Shown here in pieces: positions 15,824 to 25,131 of a stretch of DNA of 64,000 nucleotides (position 1 is its first letter; the number at the start of each line of letters is the position of its first letter). Made by a program: the position numbers and the translations under genes. The notes below the pieces were generated by a model. It worked only from the letters and a program-made list of their open reading frames with translations, was not told where the DNA came from and searched no databases. Source of the DNA: Nocardia nova (GTDB taxonomy: Bacteria > Actinomycetota > Actinomycetes > Mycobacteriales > Mycobacteriaceae). Location: contig NZ_PSZE01000014.1 of NCBI RefSeq assembly GCF_002933465.1, forward strand, positions 95,855 to 159,854. The letters are read 5' to 3'.

Positions 15824-16468
15824 TCACCGGGGTTGCGCGGGTTTGTCCCACCGCAACAGATAGCGCCAGAACACCAGCCGCCGCACACGCGCGCCCGGCA
15901 GGATGTCGCCCGCCCGTCGCGCGACCTCGCGCGTAGTCAGTGGCGGATCGAGCACCACCGGCATCGCCGCATGCGTGGCTTCGTGCGCGTACCAGGCGCC
16001 ACGACCCGTTGCGCGCAGCGTCGCGAACGTAGCGCCGAAGACGCGATGGCCGAGCACGCCCGCGATCTCCGCGGGCAGTTCCCGCAGTGGATCGGCCCGC
16101 GGCAGCGCGATCACCGCGAGCACCCCGCCCGGCCGCAGCGTATGCGCGAGCCGCGGCAACACCCGTTCCAGGGGCAGGTGATGGAGGGTGGTGAGCGACA
16201 CGACGGCGTCGTAGGCGGCTTTCGGCAGCGGATGCTCGAGAATGTCGGCCCGCGTGCATTCGACGTTGCCCGGGACCACACGCCGGGCCGCCTCGATCAT
16301 CTCCGGCGACCGGTCCACCGCGTCGATCCGGTCGGCCCGCCGCGCCAGCCTGGCTGCCAAAGTGCCCGCCCCGCAACCGACTTCGAGGATCCGCCCACAA
16401 TGCTGTGGCAGCTGCCGCAGCAGCGTCCGGTGATAGAAGGCGTTGTGATCCCAGTCCCAGGCACCCAT
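15824..16468 (-). CDS. Class I SAM-dependent methyltransferase
   Basis: A 214-aa methyltransferase. ILEVGCGAGTLAARLA is motif I, VDRSPEMIEAARR holds the acidic residue that contacts the ribose, and LRPGGVLAVIALP is the later conserved segment. Substrate unknown; the C-terminus (FWRYLLRW) is typical of small-molecule methyltransferases of the UbiE/COQ5 kind. ATG 16468 has a TAAGGT -10 box 6 nt upstream, consistent with a leaderless transcript. No operon partner is seen. Confidence 0.87.
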   Translation of the reverse strand: MGAWDWDHNAFYHRTLLRQLPQHCGRILEVGCGAGTLAARLARRADRIDAVDRSPEMIEAARRVVPGNVECTRADILEHPLPKAAYDAVVSLTTLHHLPLERVLPRLAHTLRPGGVLAVIALPRADPLRELPAEIAGVLGHRVFGATFATLRATGRGAWYAHEATHAAMPVVLDPPLTTREVARRAGDILPGARVRRLVFWRYLLRWDKPAQPR

Positions 16469-16689
16469 CGCGCCACCTTACGATGTAGCCGTTCGACCGC
16501 GCACCGATCGCTCCGATACGGCGGCGCTCACCGATCTTTTACCTCCACACGGCTTCGAGCACAGCGGCAGTCTTTCGAGGCTCCGAGGTCCGCGAGGGAG
16601 CGATTTTCCGCTCCGTCCGCGGGACATCCTCGCCTGTGGCGCGATATGTCACGCGAGACCGGGCCCGGTCGGCCCCTTCGGCGCCCCGG

Positions 16690-19470
16690 TCAGTGCGCCG
16701 CCGAATCCCAACTGCGGCCCACGCCCACCGAGACCTCGAGCGGCACCGACAGGGCGATCGCATTCGACATTTGTTCGCGGGCCAGCGATTCCAGTGCTTC
16801 CCGCTCGCCTGCGGCGACTTCGAAGACGAGTTCGTCGTGGATCTGGAGCAACATCCGGGACCGCAGCCCGGCGTCGGCGATCGCGCGCTGGGTGTTGATC
16901 ATCGCGACCTTGATGATGTCGGCAGCGGTGCCCTGGATGGGCGCGTTGAGCGCCATCCGCTCGGCGGCCTCGCGGCGCTGGCGATTGCTGGAATCCAGAT
17001 CGGGCAGGTAGCGGCGGCGACCGAACAAGGTCTCGGTGTAGCCCACCTTGCGCGCCTGATCCACCGCGTCACGCAGATAGTCGCGAATCGCGCCGAAGCG
17101 GGAGAAGTAGACCTCCATCTGCGCCTTCGCCTCTTCGGCACTGATCCGCAGCTGCTGCGAGAGTCCATAGGCGGACAGGCCGTAGGCCAGCCCGTAGGAC
17201 ATCGCCTTGATGCGGCGGCGCATCTCCGGGTGCACGTCGGCGATCGGGATGTCGAACGCCTTGGACGCGACGAAGGTGTGCAGGTCCTCGCCGGAATTGA
17301 ACGCCTCGATCAGCCCGGCGTCCTTGGACAGGTGCGCCATGATCCGCATCTCGATCTGGCTGTAGTCCGCCGTCATCAGCGACTCGTAGCCGGGGCCGAC
17401 GACGAAGGTATCGCGGATGCGCCGGCCGGTGTCGGTGCGGATCGGGATGTTCTGCAGATTCGGCTCGGTGGAGGACAACCGGCCGGTGGCGGCGATGGTC
17501 TGGTTGAACGTGGTGTGGATACGACCGTCGTCGGCCACCGACTTCAGCAGTCCGTCCACGGTGACCTTGAGGCGGGTGGCGTCGCGGTGCGCGAGCAGAT
17601 GTTCGAGGAAGGGATGCTGGGTCTTCTCGAACAGCGACTCGAGCGCGTCGGCGTCGGTGGTGTAGCCGGTCTTGGTCCGCTTCGTCTTGGGCATGTCCAG
17701 TTTGTCGAACAGCACCACCTGCAGTTGCTTCGGCGATCCGAGGTTGATCTGCTCACCGATCACCTCGTAGGCCGCTTCCGCGGCCGAGGCCACCCGGTCG
17801 GCGAATTCGCGCTGCAGCTGGTCCAATTCGCCGGTGTCGACGGCGATGCCGGCGTGCTCGAGTTCGGCCAGCACGCCCAGCAGCGGCAGTTCCATCTCGG
17901 TGAGCAGCGGCACGGATTCGATGCGGTCGAGTTCGGCGTCGAACGCCTCGGCCAGATCGGCCACCGCGCGGGCGCGCAGGATCTCGGCCTGGGCCAGTTC
18001 GGTGTCGACCTGGTCTTCGTCGTCGAGCAGCGACAGCTGGGCATCCTCCGCGGCGTCTACCCGCAACTCCCGCGACAGGTACCGCAGCGACAGATCGTCG
18101 AGGTTGAAGGTGCGCTGTCCGGGGCGGACCAAATAGGCCGCGAGCGCGGTGTCGCTGGTAAGCCCGGCCAACCGCCAGCCGCGCCCGCGCAGAGCGTGGA
18201 TGGCCGCCTTGGCCTCGTGTACCGCCTTCGGGGTGCCGGCGTCGGCGAGCCAGCGGCCCAGGGCGAGCTCGTCCTCGGGGGTCAGCGCGACCACATCGAA
18301 GTAGCCGCCCTCCCCGTCGGCGGCGGCGATCGCGATTGCCTTCACGTCACCCTGTACGGGCGTGGTGGTGCCGACGATCGACACGCCGTGGCGCGCACCG
18401 GATTTCGCGTGTTCGGCCAGCCAGTCCGCGGCGGCGCCGGGCGCGACCGGGCCGCCGCTGATCTCGAAACCGCTCTCGGCCTCCGGCTCCGGCGGCGCCA
18501 GCGTCTCGAACAGCCGGTCCCGCAGCACCCGGAATTCGAGATCATCGAACAGGCGGTGGATCTTGTCGCGGTCCCACGGCTGCTGCGCCAGCTGCTCCGG
18601 GGTGTACGGCAGCGGAACATCCTTGACCATCTCGGTGAGCTGCCGGTTGAGCACCACGCTGGACAGGTTCGCGCGCAGCGCGTCGCCGACCTTGCCGCGC
18701 ACCTCGTCGACCCGCTCGACCAGGGTGGGCAGATCGCCGAATTCGCGAATCCACTTGGTGGCGGTCTTCTCCCCCACGCCCGGGATGCCGGGCAGATTGT
18801 CGCTCGGGTCGCCGCGCAGGGCCGCGAAGTCCGGGTACTGGGCCGGGGTCAGGCCGTACTTCTCCTCCACGGCCTCCGGCGTGAAACGGGTGAGTTCGGA
18901 GACACCCTTCTTCGGGTACAGCACGGTGACATCGGAGTTGACCAGCTGCAGCGAATCCCGGTCGCCGGTGACGATGAGCACCCGGAAACCTTGCGGCACA
19001 GCCTGAGTCGCGAGGGTGGCGATGATGTCGTCGGCCTCGTAGCCTTCGATGGCCATCACCGGGATGCCGAGCGCGCCCAGCACCTCCTGGGTGATCTCCA
19101 CCTGCCCGCGGAATTCGTCGGGGGTGGTGATGCGGTTGGCCTTGTACTCCGGGTATGCCTCGACCCGGAAGGTCTTCCGGCTGACGTCGAACGCGGCCGC
19201 CACATGGGTGGGCCGTTCGTCGCGCAGCAGGTTGATCAGCATGGCGGTGAAGCCGTAGACGGCGTTGGTGGTCTGCCCGGTGACGGTTTTGAAGTTCTCC
19301 GCCGGTAGCGCGTAGAAGGCGCGGTAGGCCAGGGAATGGCCGTCCAGCAACAACAGCGTGGGCCGCTCGCCGGAAGCACCCGCTGCCGTACTCCCGGCTT
19401 TCGGCGCGGCCGCTGCGGCGGTGGAGGACGACACACTGCCCTGACGCTGATCGGTGGAGGCTGGAGTCAC
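16690..19470 (-). CDS. polA: DNA polymerase I
   Basis: A 926-aa DNA polymerase I for gap filling and Okazaki-fragment processing. The N-terminal 5'-3' exonuclease domain (LLLLDGHSLAYRAFYAL to GIPGVGEKTA) is intact. The middle domain lacks the usual acidic metal ligands, so proofreading is probably lost, as in mycobacterial PolA. The polymerase domain has RLSSTEPNLQNIPI, motif A DYSQIEMRI, motif B RRRIKAMSYGLAYG and motif C QIHDELVFEV. The start GTG 19470 is supported by a TAGACT -10 box 7 nt upstream (leaderless). Near-neighbour pdtaR matches the mycobacterial order. Confidence 0.97.
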   Translation of the reverse strand: MTPASTDQRQGSVSSSTAAAAAPKAGSTAAGASGERPTLLLLDGHSLAYRAFYALPAENFKTVTGQTTNAVYGFTAMLINLLRDERPTHVAAAFDVSRKTFRVEAYPEYKANRITTPDEFRGQVEITQEVLGALGIPVMAIEGYEADDIIATLATQAVPQGFRVLIVTGDRDSLQLVNSDVTVLYPKKGVSELTRFTPEAVEEKYGLTPAQYPDFAALRGDPSDNLPGIPGVGEKTATKWIREFGDLPTLVERVDEVRGKVGDALRANLSSVVLNRQLTEMVKDVPLPYTPEQLAQQPWDRDKIHRLFDDLEFRVLRDRLFETLAPPEPEAESGFEISGGPVAPGAAADWLAEHAKSGARHGVSIVGTTTPVQGDVKAIAIAAADGEGGYFDVVALTPEDELALGRWLADAGTPKAVHEAKAAIHALRGRGWRLAGLTSDTALAAYLVRPGQRTFNLDDLSLRYLSRELRVDAAEDAQLSLLDDEDQVDTELAQAEILRARAVADLAEAFDAELDRIESVPLLTEMELPLLGVLAELEHAGIAVDTGELDQLQREFADRVASAAEAAYEVIGEQINLGSPKQLQVVLFDKLDMPKTKRTKTGYTTDADALESLFEKTQHPFLEHLLAHRDATRLKVTVDGLLKSVADDGRIHTTFNQTIAATGRLSSTEPNLQNIPIRTDTGRRIRDTFVVGPGYESLMTADYSQIEMRIMAHLSKDAGLIEAFNSGEDLHTFVASKAFDIPIADVHPEMRRRIKAMSYGLAYGLSAYGLSQQLRISAEEAKAQMEVYFSRFGAIRDYLRDAVDQARKVGYTETLFGRRRYLPDLDSSNRQRREAAERMALNAPIQGTAADIIKVAMINTQRAIADAGLRSRMLLQIHDELVFEVAAGEREALESLAREQMSNAIALSVPLEVSVGVGRSWDSAAH

Positions 19471-19782
19471 GGCACAGAGTCTAGGGATATCCACCGACAT
19501 CCCCGGCCACCGGGCACGGACCGGCATGTGTCGCCCGAGAATCCGTACGGGCGGCAACGGTCGCCCGCTTTCACACCGACCACACCCGCCCCGTCTGCAC
19601 ACACCGAACGGGTGTCGAACGACCACGCGGCCTTCGATGCCCGACGTCGCATCGTCGAGGGCGTCGCCGGTGCGCTCGACCATCGTGTGGCCGGCGCACG
19701 ACGTCGGCCCGCCCGATTCGGCGGACCTCCGCCCGATCGGGAGCCCTGCCACCCGCGGGGTCTGCGCGACCGAGCGGGGCGA
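19471..19782. other. Intergenic region between polA and pdtaR
   Basis: These 312 bp hold the polA -10 box (19478-19483, minus strand) next to the start codon. I see no gene, repeat or clear terminator in the rest, although short frames are open. Confidence 0.5.
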
Positions 19783-20409
19783 TCAGGACTTCGGCGCGAG
19801 ATTTTCCAGGACGACCTCCGCGACCGCCTTCATGGTGGTGCGGCGATCCATCGCGGTGCGCTGGATCCACTTGAACGCCTGCGGTTCCGACAGTCCCTGC
19901 GTCTGCATCAGCACGCCCTTGGCGCGCTCGACCAGTTTGCGGGTCTCCAGGCGGTCGGACAGATTCGCGACCTCCTGTTCCAGCGCCGATATCTCGTGAA
20001 AACGGCTGGCCGCCAACTCGATCGCGGGGACCAGATCCGATTTCGTGAACGGCTTCACCAGATAGGCCATCGCACCCGCGTCGCGCGCCCGCTCGACCAG
20101 GTCACGCTGGCTGAACGCGGTCAGAATCACTACGGGCGCAACACGTTTGGAGGCGATTTCGCCCGCGGCATCGATACCGTCGCGCCGCGGCATCTTCACA
20201 TCCATGATGACCAGATCGGGGCGCAGTTCCACGGCCAGATCGACCGCCTGCTGGCCGTCGCCGGCCTCACCCACCACCTGGTAGCCCTCCTCGGAGAGCA
20301 TCTCCACAAGGTCCATCCGGATGAGCGCCTCGTCCTCGGCCACCACGACACGCTTCGCGGCAGCGGGCGCGTCCTGCTTCGCGCCCGCGCCCCCTGCATT
20401 CGTTCCCAT
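19783..20409 (-). CDS. pdtaR: ANTAR-domain response regulator PdtaR
   Basis: Response regulator of the PdtaS/PdtaR two-component system. It binds RNA and acts by transcription antitermination. The receiver domain (about residues 20-135) has the acidic pair EDE, the phosphoacceptor Asp70 in LVIMDVKMP, the Thr in ILTAF and the Lys in VKPF. The C-terminal ANTAR domain follows (LVERAKGVLMQTQGLSEPQA). The start ATG 20409 has GAGGGG 7 nt upstream. The 208-aa length and location near polA match M. tuberculosis Rv1626. The histidine kinase PdtaS is not in the window, as is usual. Confidence 0.93.
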   Translation of the reverse strand: MGTNAGGAGAKQDAPAAAKRVVVAEDEALIRMDLVEMLSEEGYQVVGEAGDGQQAVDLAVELRPDLVIMDVKMPRRDGIDAAGEIASKRVAPVVILTAFSQRDLVERARDAGAMAYLVKPFTKSDLVPAIELAASRFHEISALEQEVANLSDRLETRKLVERAKGVLMQTQGLSEPQAFKWIQRTAMDRRTTMKAVAEVVLENLAPKS

Positions 20410-20605
20410 AGACAGACCCCTCGATATTCCGATGCCGACACCCGATGTGCGCCTCCGGTCCCACCCTGTCACCGGCCACGCACCCCGAGTGTCCTAAAGC
20501 GTACCGTTCAACTCCGCTCACAACCCATCTACCCAGCGGGAACCCGCCCGCGCGGCACCGATTCGGTAACCTGGGCACCCACCGGCTATCATTTCTTCCC
20601 GGTGC

Positions 20606-20692
20606 GCCGAGTTGGCGGAACTGGCAGACGCGACGGTCTCAAAAACCGTTGTCCTCACGGACGTGTGGGTTCGAGTCCCACACTCGGCACCA
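20606..20692 (+). tRNA. tRNA-Leu (anticodon CAA)
   Basis: The acceptor stem GCCGAGT (20606-20612) pairs with ACTCGGC (20682-20688), followed by an encoded ACCA end. The anticodon arm ACGGT-CTCAAAA-ACCGT gives anticodon CAA (20640-20642), which reads UUG. The long variable arm and the TTCGAGTCC T-arm fit a class II tRNA-Leu. Total length 87 nt. Confidence 0.96.
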
Positions 20693-20698
20693 TTACCG

Positions 20699-20720
20699 GC
20701 GGCCCGATCGGGCCGCTTTT
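20699..20720 (+). terminator. Terminator after tRNA-Leu
   Basis: GCGGCCC (20699-20705) pairs with GGGCCGC (20710-20716) around GATC and is followed by TTTT. It sits 7 nt behind the tRNA 3' end. Confidence 0.8.
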
Positions 20721-20806
20721 GTCGTATTCGAACCGAATCGGCAGGGTGTCCCGTGCATACGCGTAGGGTGGGGCCACACGACCCCTGACAGGAAGAGGTC
20801 GCGCGT

Positions 20807-21388
20807 ATGCGGGTGAATCGGCTCACCGCGGATCTTTCGGGATATCCCGATCTGGTGGTGATCTATCTGGGGATGCGGGTGCGAACCCCACGGGGAATGC
20901 TGCGTCTGCTCGGTCTGGGACCGAAACTGTATCGCTCCCATCACGATCGGCCCGATGGGCTGTTGCGGCACGAGGACATCATCTGGTCGCTGCTCCCGCC
21001 GCACTGGGGCGCCCGCCAATATTGGCGTGACCTGGACAGCCTGGAGCGCTGGACCCGTTCTCAGCCGCATCGCGACTGGTGGCAGCGGTTTCTGCGCGAC
21101 TCCGGCGGCACCGGGTTCTGGCACGAGGCCTATTTCCTGCGCGGCGGCATCGACACCATGTACGACGATATGACCGCGCCCACCGGCCTGGGCGCCTTCG
21201 CTCCGACCCGATCCATGCGCGGAACGCTGTTCAGTACGCGCGGCCGGGCCCGGGACAACGCCACGCGGGCCGGGGCGGACAGCGCTCATCTCGGCACGGA
21301 ACCGACGGTCGCCCCGGTCGTCGAGGAAGCCTCCTACTATGGAAACGCTTACGGCCCCGACGGTTCCGAGGCGGACCGGCGGCCGTAG
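20807..21388 (+). CDS. DUF4188-family monooxygenase-like protein
   Basis: A 193-aa protein whose opening (YPDLVVIYLGMRV) and segments RWTRSQPHRDWWQRFLRD and TGFWHEAYFLRGGIDTMYDDM match the DUF4188 family, sometimes annotated as phenylacetaldoxime-dehydratase-like or monooxygenase-like. Biochemical role unknown. ATG 20807 has AGGAAGAGG about 7-8 nt upstream. It follows tRNA-Leu and its terminator, so it has its own promoter. The C-terminal 50 residues look disordered. Confidence 0.75.
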   Translation: MRVNRLTADLSGYPDLVVIYLGMRVRTPRGMLRLLGLGPKLYRSHHDRPDGLLRHEDIIWSLLPPHWGARQYWRDLDSLERWTRSQPHRDWWQRFLRDSGGTGFWHEAYFLRGGIDTMYDDMTAPTGLGAFAPTRSMRGTLFSTRGRARDNATRAGADSAHLGTEPTVAPVVEEASYYGNAYGPDGSEADRRP

Positions 21389-21535
21389 CGCCACACCCTT
21401 CGCCCAGCCGGTCAGCGAAAATTCGGCAAACGGTCGGACGCGACGCGCTACCGGCAGCTGAACATCGCGTGAAATAAGCGGATTTCGGCCGTCCTCGGCT
21501 TCTGCCGGGGGCCGCGGCCACCTACCGTAGCGGTC

Positions 21536-22165
21536 ATGCACGTCCTGTTCGTCTGCTCCGGCAACGTCTGCCGCTCGGTGATCGCCGAACGTCTGACCCG
21601 CGCCGTCGCGGCCGAACACGGTCTCGACGACCTGACCGCCGAGAGCGCCGGCACCCGCGCGCTCGTCGGCTTCGGCGTCGATCCCCTTGCGGCACAGACC
21701 ATCACGGGCCTCGGTGCGGATCCTAGCAACTTCTCAGCACGCAAATTGAAGCCGGAGATGGTCTCGCGCGCGGACCTCGTGCTGGCGATGACCGAGCAGA
21801 TCCGCGACCACATCATCGACCTGGTTCCAGCCGCCCGGCCGCGGACCTTCACACTGCTCGAGGCCTACCGGGTGACGAAGGTCTCCGGTGCCCGCACGAT
21901 CGCGCAGATCGACAGTGCGCGAAACGATCTCGCACTGGTGGGCCGGGAAAACATCGCCGACCCGGTGGGATTGTCGAGCGAAAAGTACTGTGCTGTCGGC
22001 GATCGAATCGCCGAAACGCTGGTCCCGCTGCTGCTCGCCCTGCACGCCCCTCGCGACGCGGGCCGCACGGAGTCCGGCCGGCCCCGGCTGGTGCTGCTGC
22101 CCGGGGGACGTATCGAAACCCCGCCGTGGGGTATCGAGCCCGTGCGAATCGGCCGCCACGCCTGA
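21536..22165 (+). CDS. Low-molecular-weight protein tyrosine phosphatase family
   Basis: A 209-aa phosphatase or arsenate-reductase-like protein. The P-loop VCSGNVCRS gives Cys7-x5-Arg13, and the general-acid Asp is likely D142 in ADPVG. The fold spans about 170 residues; a 35-residue Pro/Gly/Arg-rich tail follows. It differs from the mycobacterial PtpA sequence, so the substrate could be phosphotyrosine, a phosphosugar or arsenate. The start is supported by TACCGT 7 nt before ATG 21536 (leaderless pattern). Confidence 0.85.
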   Translation: MHVLFVCSGNVCRSVIAERLTRAVAAEHGLDDLTAESAGTRALVGFGVDPLAAQTITGLGADPSNFSARKLKPEMVSRADLVLAMTEQIRDHIIDLVPAARPRTFTLLEAYRVTKVSGARTIAQIDSARNDLALVGRENIADPVGLSSEKYCAVGDRIAETLVPLLLALHAPRDAGRTESGRPRLVLLPGGRIETPPWGIEPVRIGRHA

Positions 22166-22272
22166 ACAATCCGGCGCCGGGCATGCCGCCCTCCCGCGGA
22201 TCGGGATCCGGGGTTAGACTCCCCGCGGTAACTGCCGACGCCGATGGTTCGACACCGGAACAGGACACAGAC

Positions 22273-22677
22273 ATGCCGAAACGAATTTCGGATGTTTCAC
22301 TCCATGTTTACGTCACACCGGAAACGCTCGACCGCGTCGTGCACACCGTGCGCTGCGTGGTCGACGACCACCTCGCCGAGCACGATGTTTTCGCCTGGCG
22401 CTTCACCCTGCCCGTCGACCCCGATCAACCCGGCCATACGGTCCTGGAGACCCAGTGGCGCCTGGAACATCCCCACCGCGACCCCGGCTCGCGGCGCACC
22501 TACGAGATAGCGCTCAGCCTGGTGGGCGATCCCGATCAGCTGACCGAATCCGGCCTCGCCGCACTCGAACATCGACTGGTCCTCGGGATCGCCACCACCG
22601 CCGACGCCGTCCCCTACACGATTCACGCGCTCCATCGCGACAGCTACGACTTCGACGAGAACCGCGAACGACTCTGA
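22273..22677 (+). CDS. Conserved-looking hypothetical protein, 134 aa
   Basis: I do not recognise the family. The product is acidic and soluble, without signal peptide or membrane segment, and has an alternating alpha/beta look (ISDVSLHVYVTPETLDRVV; VFAWRFTLPVD; RTYEIALSLVGD). It starts at ATG 22273 with AGGA about 8 nt upstream, 107 bp behind the phosphatase gene on the same strand. It ends 22 bp from the converging tesB gene. Codon use (strong third-position GC) supports a real gene. Confidence 0.65.
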   Translation: MPKRISDVSLHVYVTPETLDRVVHTVRCVVDDHLAEHDVFAWRFTLPVDPDQPGHTVLETQWRLEHPHRDPGSRRTYEIALSLVGDPDQLTESGLAALEHRLVLGIATTADAVPYTIHALHRDSYDFDENRERL

Positions 22678-22699
22678 CCGGCGCTCCCGGCGCACAGCG

Positions 22700-23605
22700 C
22701 TACTTGCGCGCCGGGAAGTGCCTGATCACGCACTCCTGCACCACGGTGGCCAGCAGCTCGCCGGCCCGCGAATAGAAGTGGCCGGTGGCCAGGCCGCGCG
22801 AACCGGCGGCCACCGGTGACTGCGTCGCGTACAGGGCCCAGTCGTCGAAGCGGAACGGACGGTGGAACCAGATCGAATGATTCACCGTGGCGGCCACGAT
22901 CCGGTCGTGGCCCCACGACAGTCCGTGCGTGGTGAGGATCGAATCCAGCACCGTGGTGTCGGACGAATAACCCAGCGTCGCCACGTGGATCAGCGGATCG
23001 TCGGGCAGTTCGCCGTCGGCCTTCATCCACACCCGGTTGTGGTTGAGGGTGCCGCCGGTGCCCTTCAGGACCCAGGCCGGATCGTTGGTGTAGCGCAGAT
23101 CGATCGGACGCGGCGCCTGCACGAACATCTGCAGTTTGTCCTCGAACCCGGAGAACGACTCCTCCACCCGGGGCAGACCGTCCGGATCGGGCACCTGCGG
23201 CTGCGGACTGGCGTGTTCCAGGCCCTTGGCCCAGTCCTGGAACGCCGCCAGCATCACGAACAGTTCCTGATCGTCCTGATACGCCGTCACCGTGCGGTTG
23301 GCGAAGGCACGCCCGTCCCGATGGCGTTCGACCCGGTATTCGATCGGTTTGCGCACATCGCCACCGCGCACGAAATGAGCGTTGACCGCATGCACCGGGC
23401 GCCCCGGTCCAACTGTGCGGCCGGCCGCGATGATCGCCTGCGCCACCAGCTGGCCGCCGAAGGTGCGACTCGACACCTTCTCCGGATGGTGACCGAGGAA
23501 GACGTCCTCGCCGATCTCATCGAGCTCGAGCAGGCCGAGCAAAACGGCGAGATCGCCGCCGTTCTCACGGCCGGTGCCGACCGATTCGCCCAGTGAGGCG
23601 CTCAC
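22700..23605 (-). CDS. tesB: Acyl-CoA thioesterase II
   Basis: A TesB-type double-hotdog thioesterase of 301 aa that hydrolyses acyl-CoA to fatty acid and CoA in the cytosol. SSRTFGGQLVAQA lies in the first hotdog. Asp216 in LGYSSDTTVL matches the catalytic Asp of E. coli TesB, and NHSIWFHRPFRFDDW is the typical C-terminal hotdog segment. GTG 23605 lies 1 nt after the pyk stop, so the two are co-transcribed. The same pyk-tesB neighbourhood exists in mycobacteria. Confidence 0.93.
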   Translation of the reverse strand: MSASLGESVGTGRENGGDLAVLLGLLELDEIGEDVFLGHHPEKVSSRTFGGQLVAQAIIAAGRTVGPGRPVHAVNAHFVRGGDVRKPIEYRVERHRDGRAFANRTVTAYQDDQELFVMLAAFQDWAKGLEHASPQPQVPDPDGLPRVEESFSGFEDKLQMFVQAPRPIDLRYTNDPAWVLKGTGGTLNHNRVWMKADGELPDDPLIHVATLGYSSDTTVLDSILTTHGLSWGHDRIVAATVNHSIWFHRPFRFDDWALYATQSPVAAGSRGLATGHFYSRAGELLATVVQECVIRHFPARK

Positions 23606-23606
23606 C

Positions 23607-25028
23607 TCAGTGGTCCTCCTCGCCGATGCGATGCACGTGGATCAGGTTCGTGGAGCCGACGGTACCCGGCGGGGAGCCGGCCACGATCACCACGAGATCG
23701 CCCTTGGCGTAGCGATTCAGCGACAGCAGTTCCTTGTCGACCTGGCCGATCATCTCGTCGGTGGTACCGACCGGCGGGACGATGAAGGTTTCCACACCCC
23801 AGGTCAGCGCCAGCTGGCTGCGGACCTCCGGCAGCGGGGTGAACGCCAGCAGCGGCAGCGTGGTGTGCAGGCGGGCCAGCCGGCGCACGGTGTCGCCCGA
23901 CTGGGTGAAAGCCACCAGCGCCTTGGCGTTGAGCCGCTCGCCGATATCGCGGGCCGCGTAGGAGATCACGCCGCGCTTGGTCCGCGGGACGTGGGTCAGC
24001 GGCGGCACCCGGGTCGAGGATTCCGATTCCACAGCGTGCACGATGCGTGCCATCGTCCGCACCGTTTCGATCGGATACTGGCCGACCGAGGTCTCACCGG
24101 AGAGCATGACCGCGTCGGCACCGTCGAGCACCGCGTTGGCGACATCGGAGGCCTCGGCGCGGGTCGGGCGGGAGTTGCCGATCATCGACTCCAGCATCTG
24201 AGTCGCGACGATGACGGGTTTGGCGTTCTCCCTCGCCATCTGGATCGACCGCTTCTGCACCAGCGGCACCTGCTCGAGCGGCAGTTCGACGCCGAGGTCG
24301 CCGCGGGCCACCATGATCGCGTCGAAGGCGAGCACGATCGCCTCGAGATTGTCGATGGCTTCGGGCTTTTCGAGTTTGCCGATCACCGGCACCCGGCGGC
24401 CGACGCGGTCCATGACGTCGTGCACCAACTCGACGTCGGAGGGCGACCGCACGAACGACAGGGCGATGAAGTCCACGCCGAGCCGCAGGGCGAATTCCAG
24501 ATCCTCGATGTCCTTGTCGGACAAGGCCGGAACGGACACGTCCATGCCCGGCAGCGAGACGCCCTTGTTGTTGGAGACCGGACCGCCTTCGGTGACGCGG
24601 CACACCACGTCGCTGCCCTCGACGCGGACCACGGTCAGCCCGACCTTGCCGTCGTCGACGAGCAGCCGGTCGCCGGCCTTGGCGTCCTCGGATAGTTGTT
24701 TGTAGGTGGTGGAGACGCGATCGTGGGTGCCTTCCACGTCGTCGACCGTGATCCGCACCTCCTCGCCCGTCGCCCACACGGTGCGGCCCTCGATGAACCG
24801 GCCCAAGCGAATCTTGGGCCCCTGCAGGTCGGCCAGAATGCCGACCGCACGACCCATCTGCTCGGCGGCGTGCCGCACCCTGTGATAGTTCTCGGCGTGA
24901 TCGGCGTGTTCTCCGTGACTGAAATTCAACCGGGCCACGTCCATGCCGCTGTCGACAAGTTCACGGATCCGGTCCTCGGTGGCGGTGGCCGGCCCGAGGG
25001 TGCACACAATCTTTGTCCGTCGCATCAC
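23607..25028 (-). CDS. pyk: Pyruvate kinase
   Basis: Last step of glycolysis, phosphoenolpyruvate plus ADP to pyruvate plus ATP. The 473-aa product has the N-terminal RRTKIVCTLGPAT, substrate-binding ARLNFSHG, the ILADLQGPKIRLG segment, the active-site Lys in VIGKLEKPEA, the metal site MVARGDLGVELP, and MSGETSVGQYP. The C-terminal allosteric domain is complete. GTG 25028 is supported by a TAGGCT box 6 nt upstream; the next codon is ATG (25025), an equally possible start. It forms an operon with tesB. Confidence 0.97.
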   Translation of the reverse strand: MMRRTKIVCTLGPATATEDRIRELVDSGMDVARLNFSHGEHADHAENYHRVRHAAEQMGRAVGILADLQGPKIRLGRFIEGRTVWATGEEVRITVDDVEGTHDRVSTTYKQLSEDAKAGDRLLVDDGKVGLTVVRVEGSDVVCRVTEGGPVSNNKGVSLPGMDVSVPALSDKDIEDLEFALRLGVDFIALSFVRSPSDVELVHDVMDRVGRRVPVIGKLEKPEAIDNLEAIVLAFDAIMVARGDLGVELPLEQVPLVQKRSIQMARENAKPVIVATQMLESMIGNSRPTRAEASDVANAVLDGADAVMLSGETSVGQYPIETVRTMARIVHAVESESSTRVPPLTHVPRTKRGVISYAARDIGERLNAKALVAFTQSGDTVRRLARLHTTLPLLAFTPLPEVRSQLALTWGVETFIVPPVGTTDEMIGQVDKELLSLNRYAKGDLVVIVAGSPPGTVGSTNLIHVHRIGEEDH

Positions 25029-25131
25029 GAACCGAGCCTAGTCCTGCCGCCGCAGTGATGCTGATCGGCACACCCCTCACCGGCAATCGACGAAAATATG
25101 ACGCACATCACATAGTTGACCGGCATGGTCG

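Noticed and set aside
16636..19308. 890-codon open frame on the strand opposite polA
   Set aside because: It mirrors the codon pattern of polA in a high-GC genome and encodes low-complexity Gly/Arg/Val-rich sequence without any motif.
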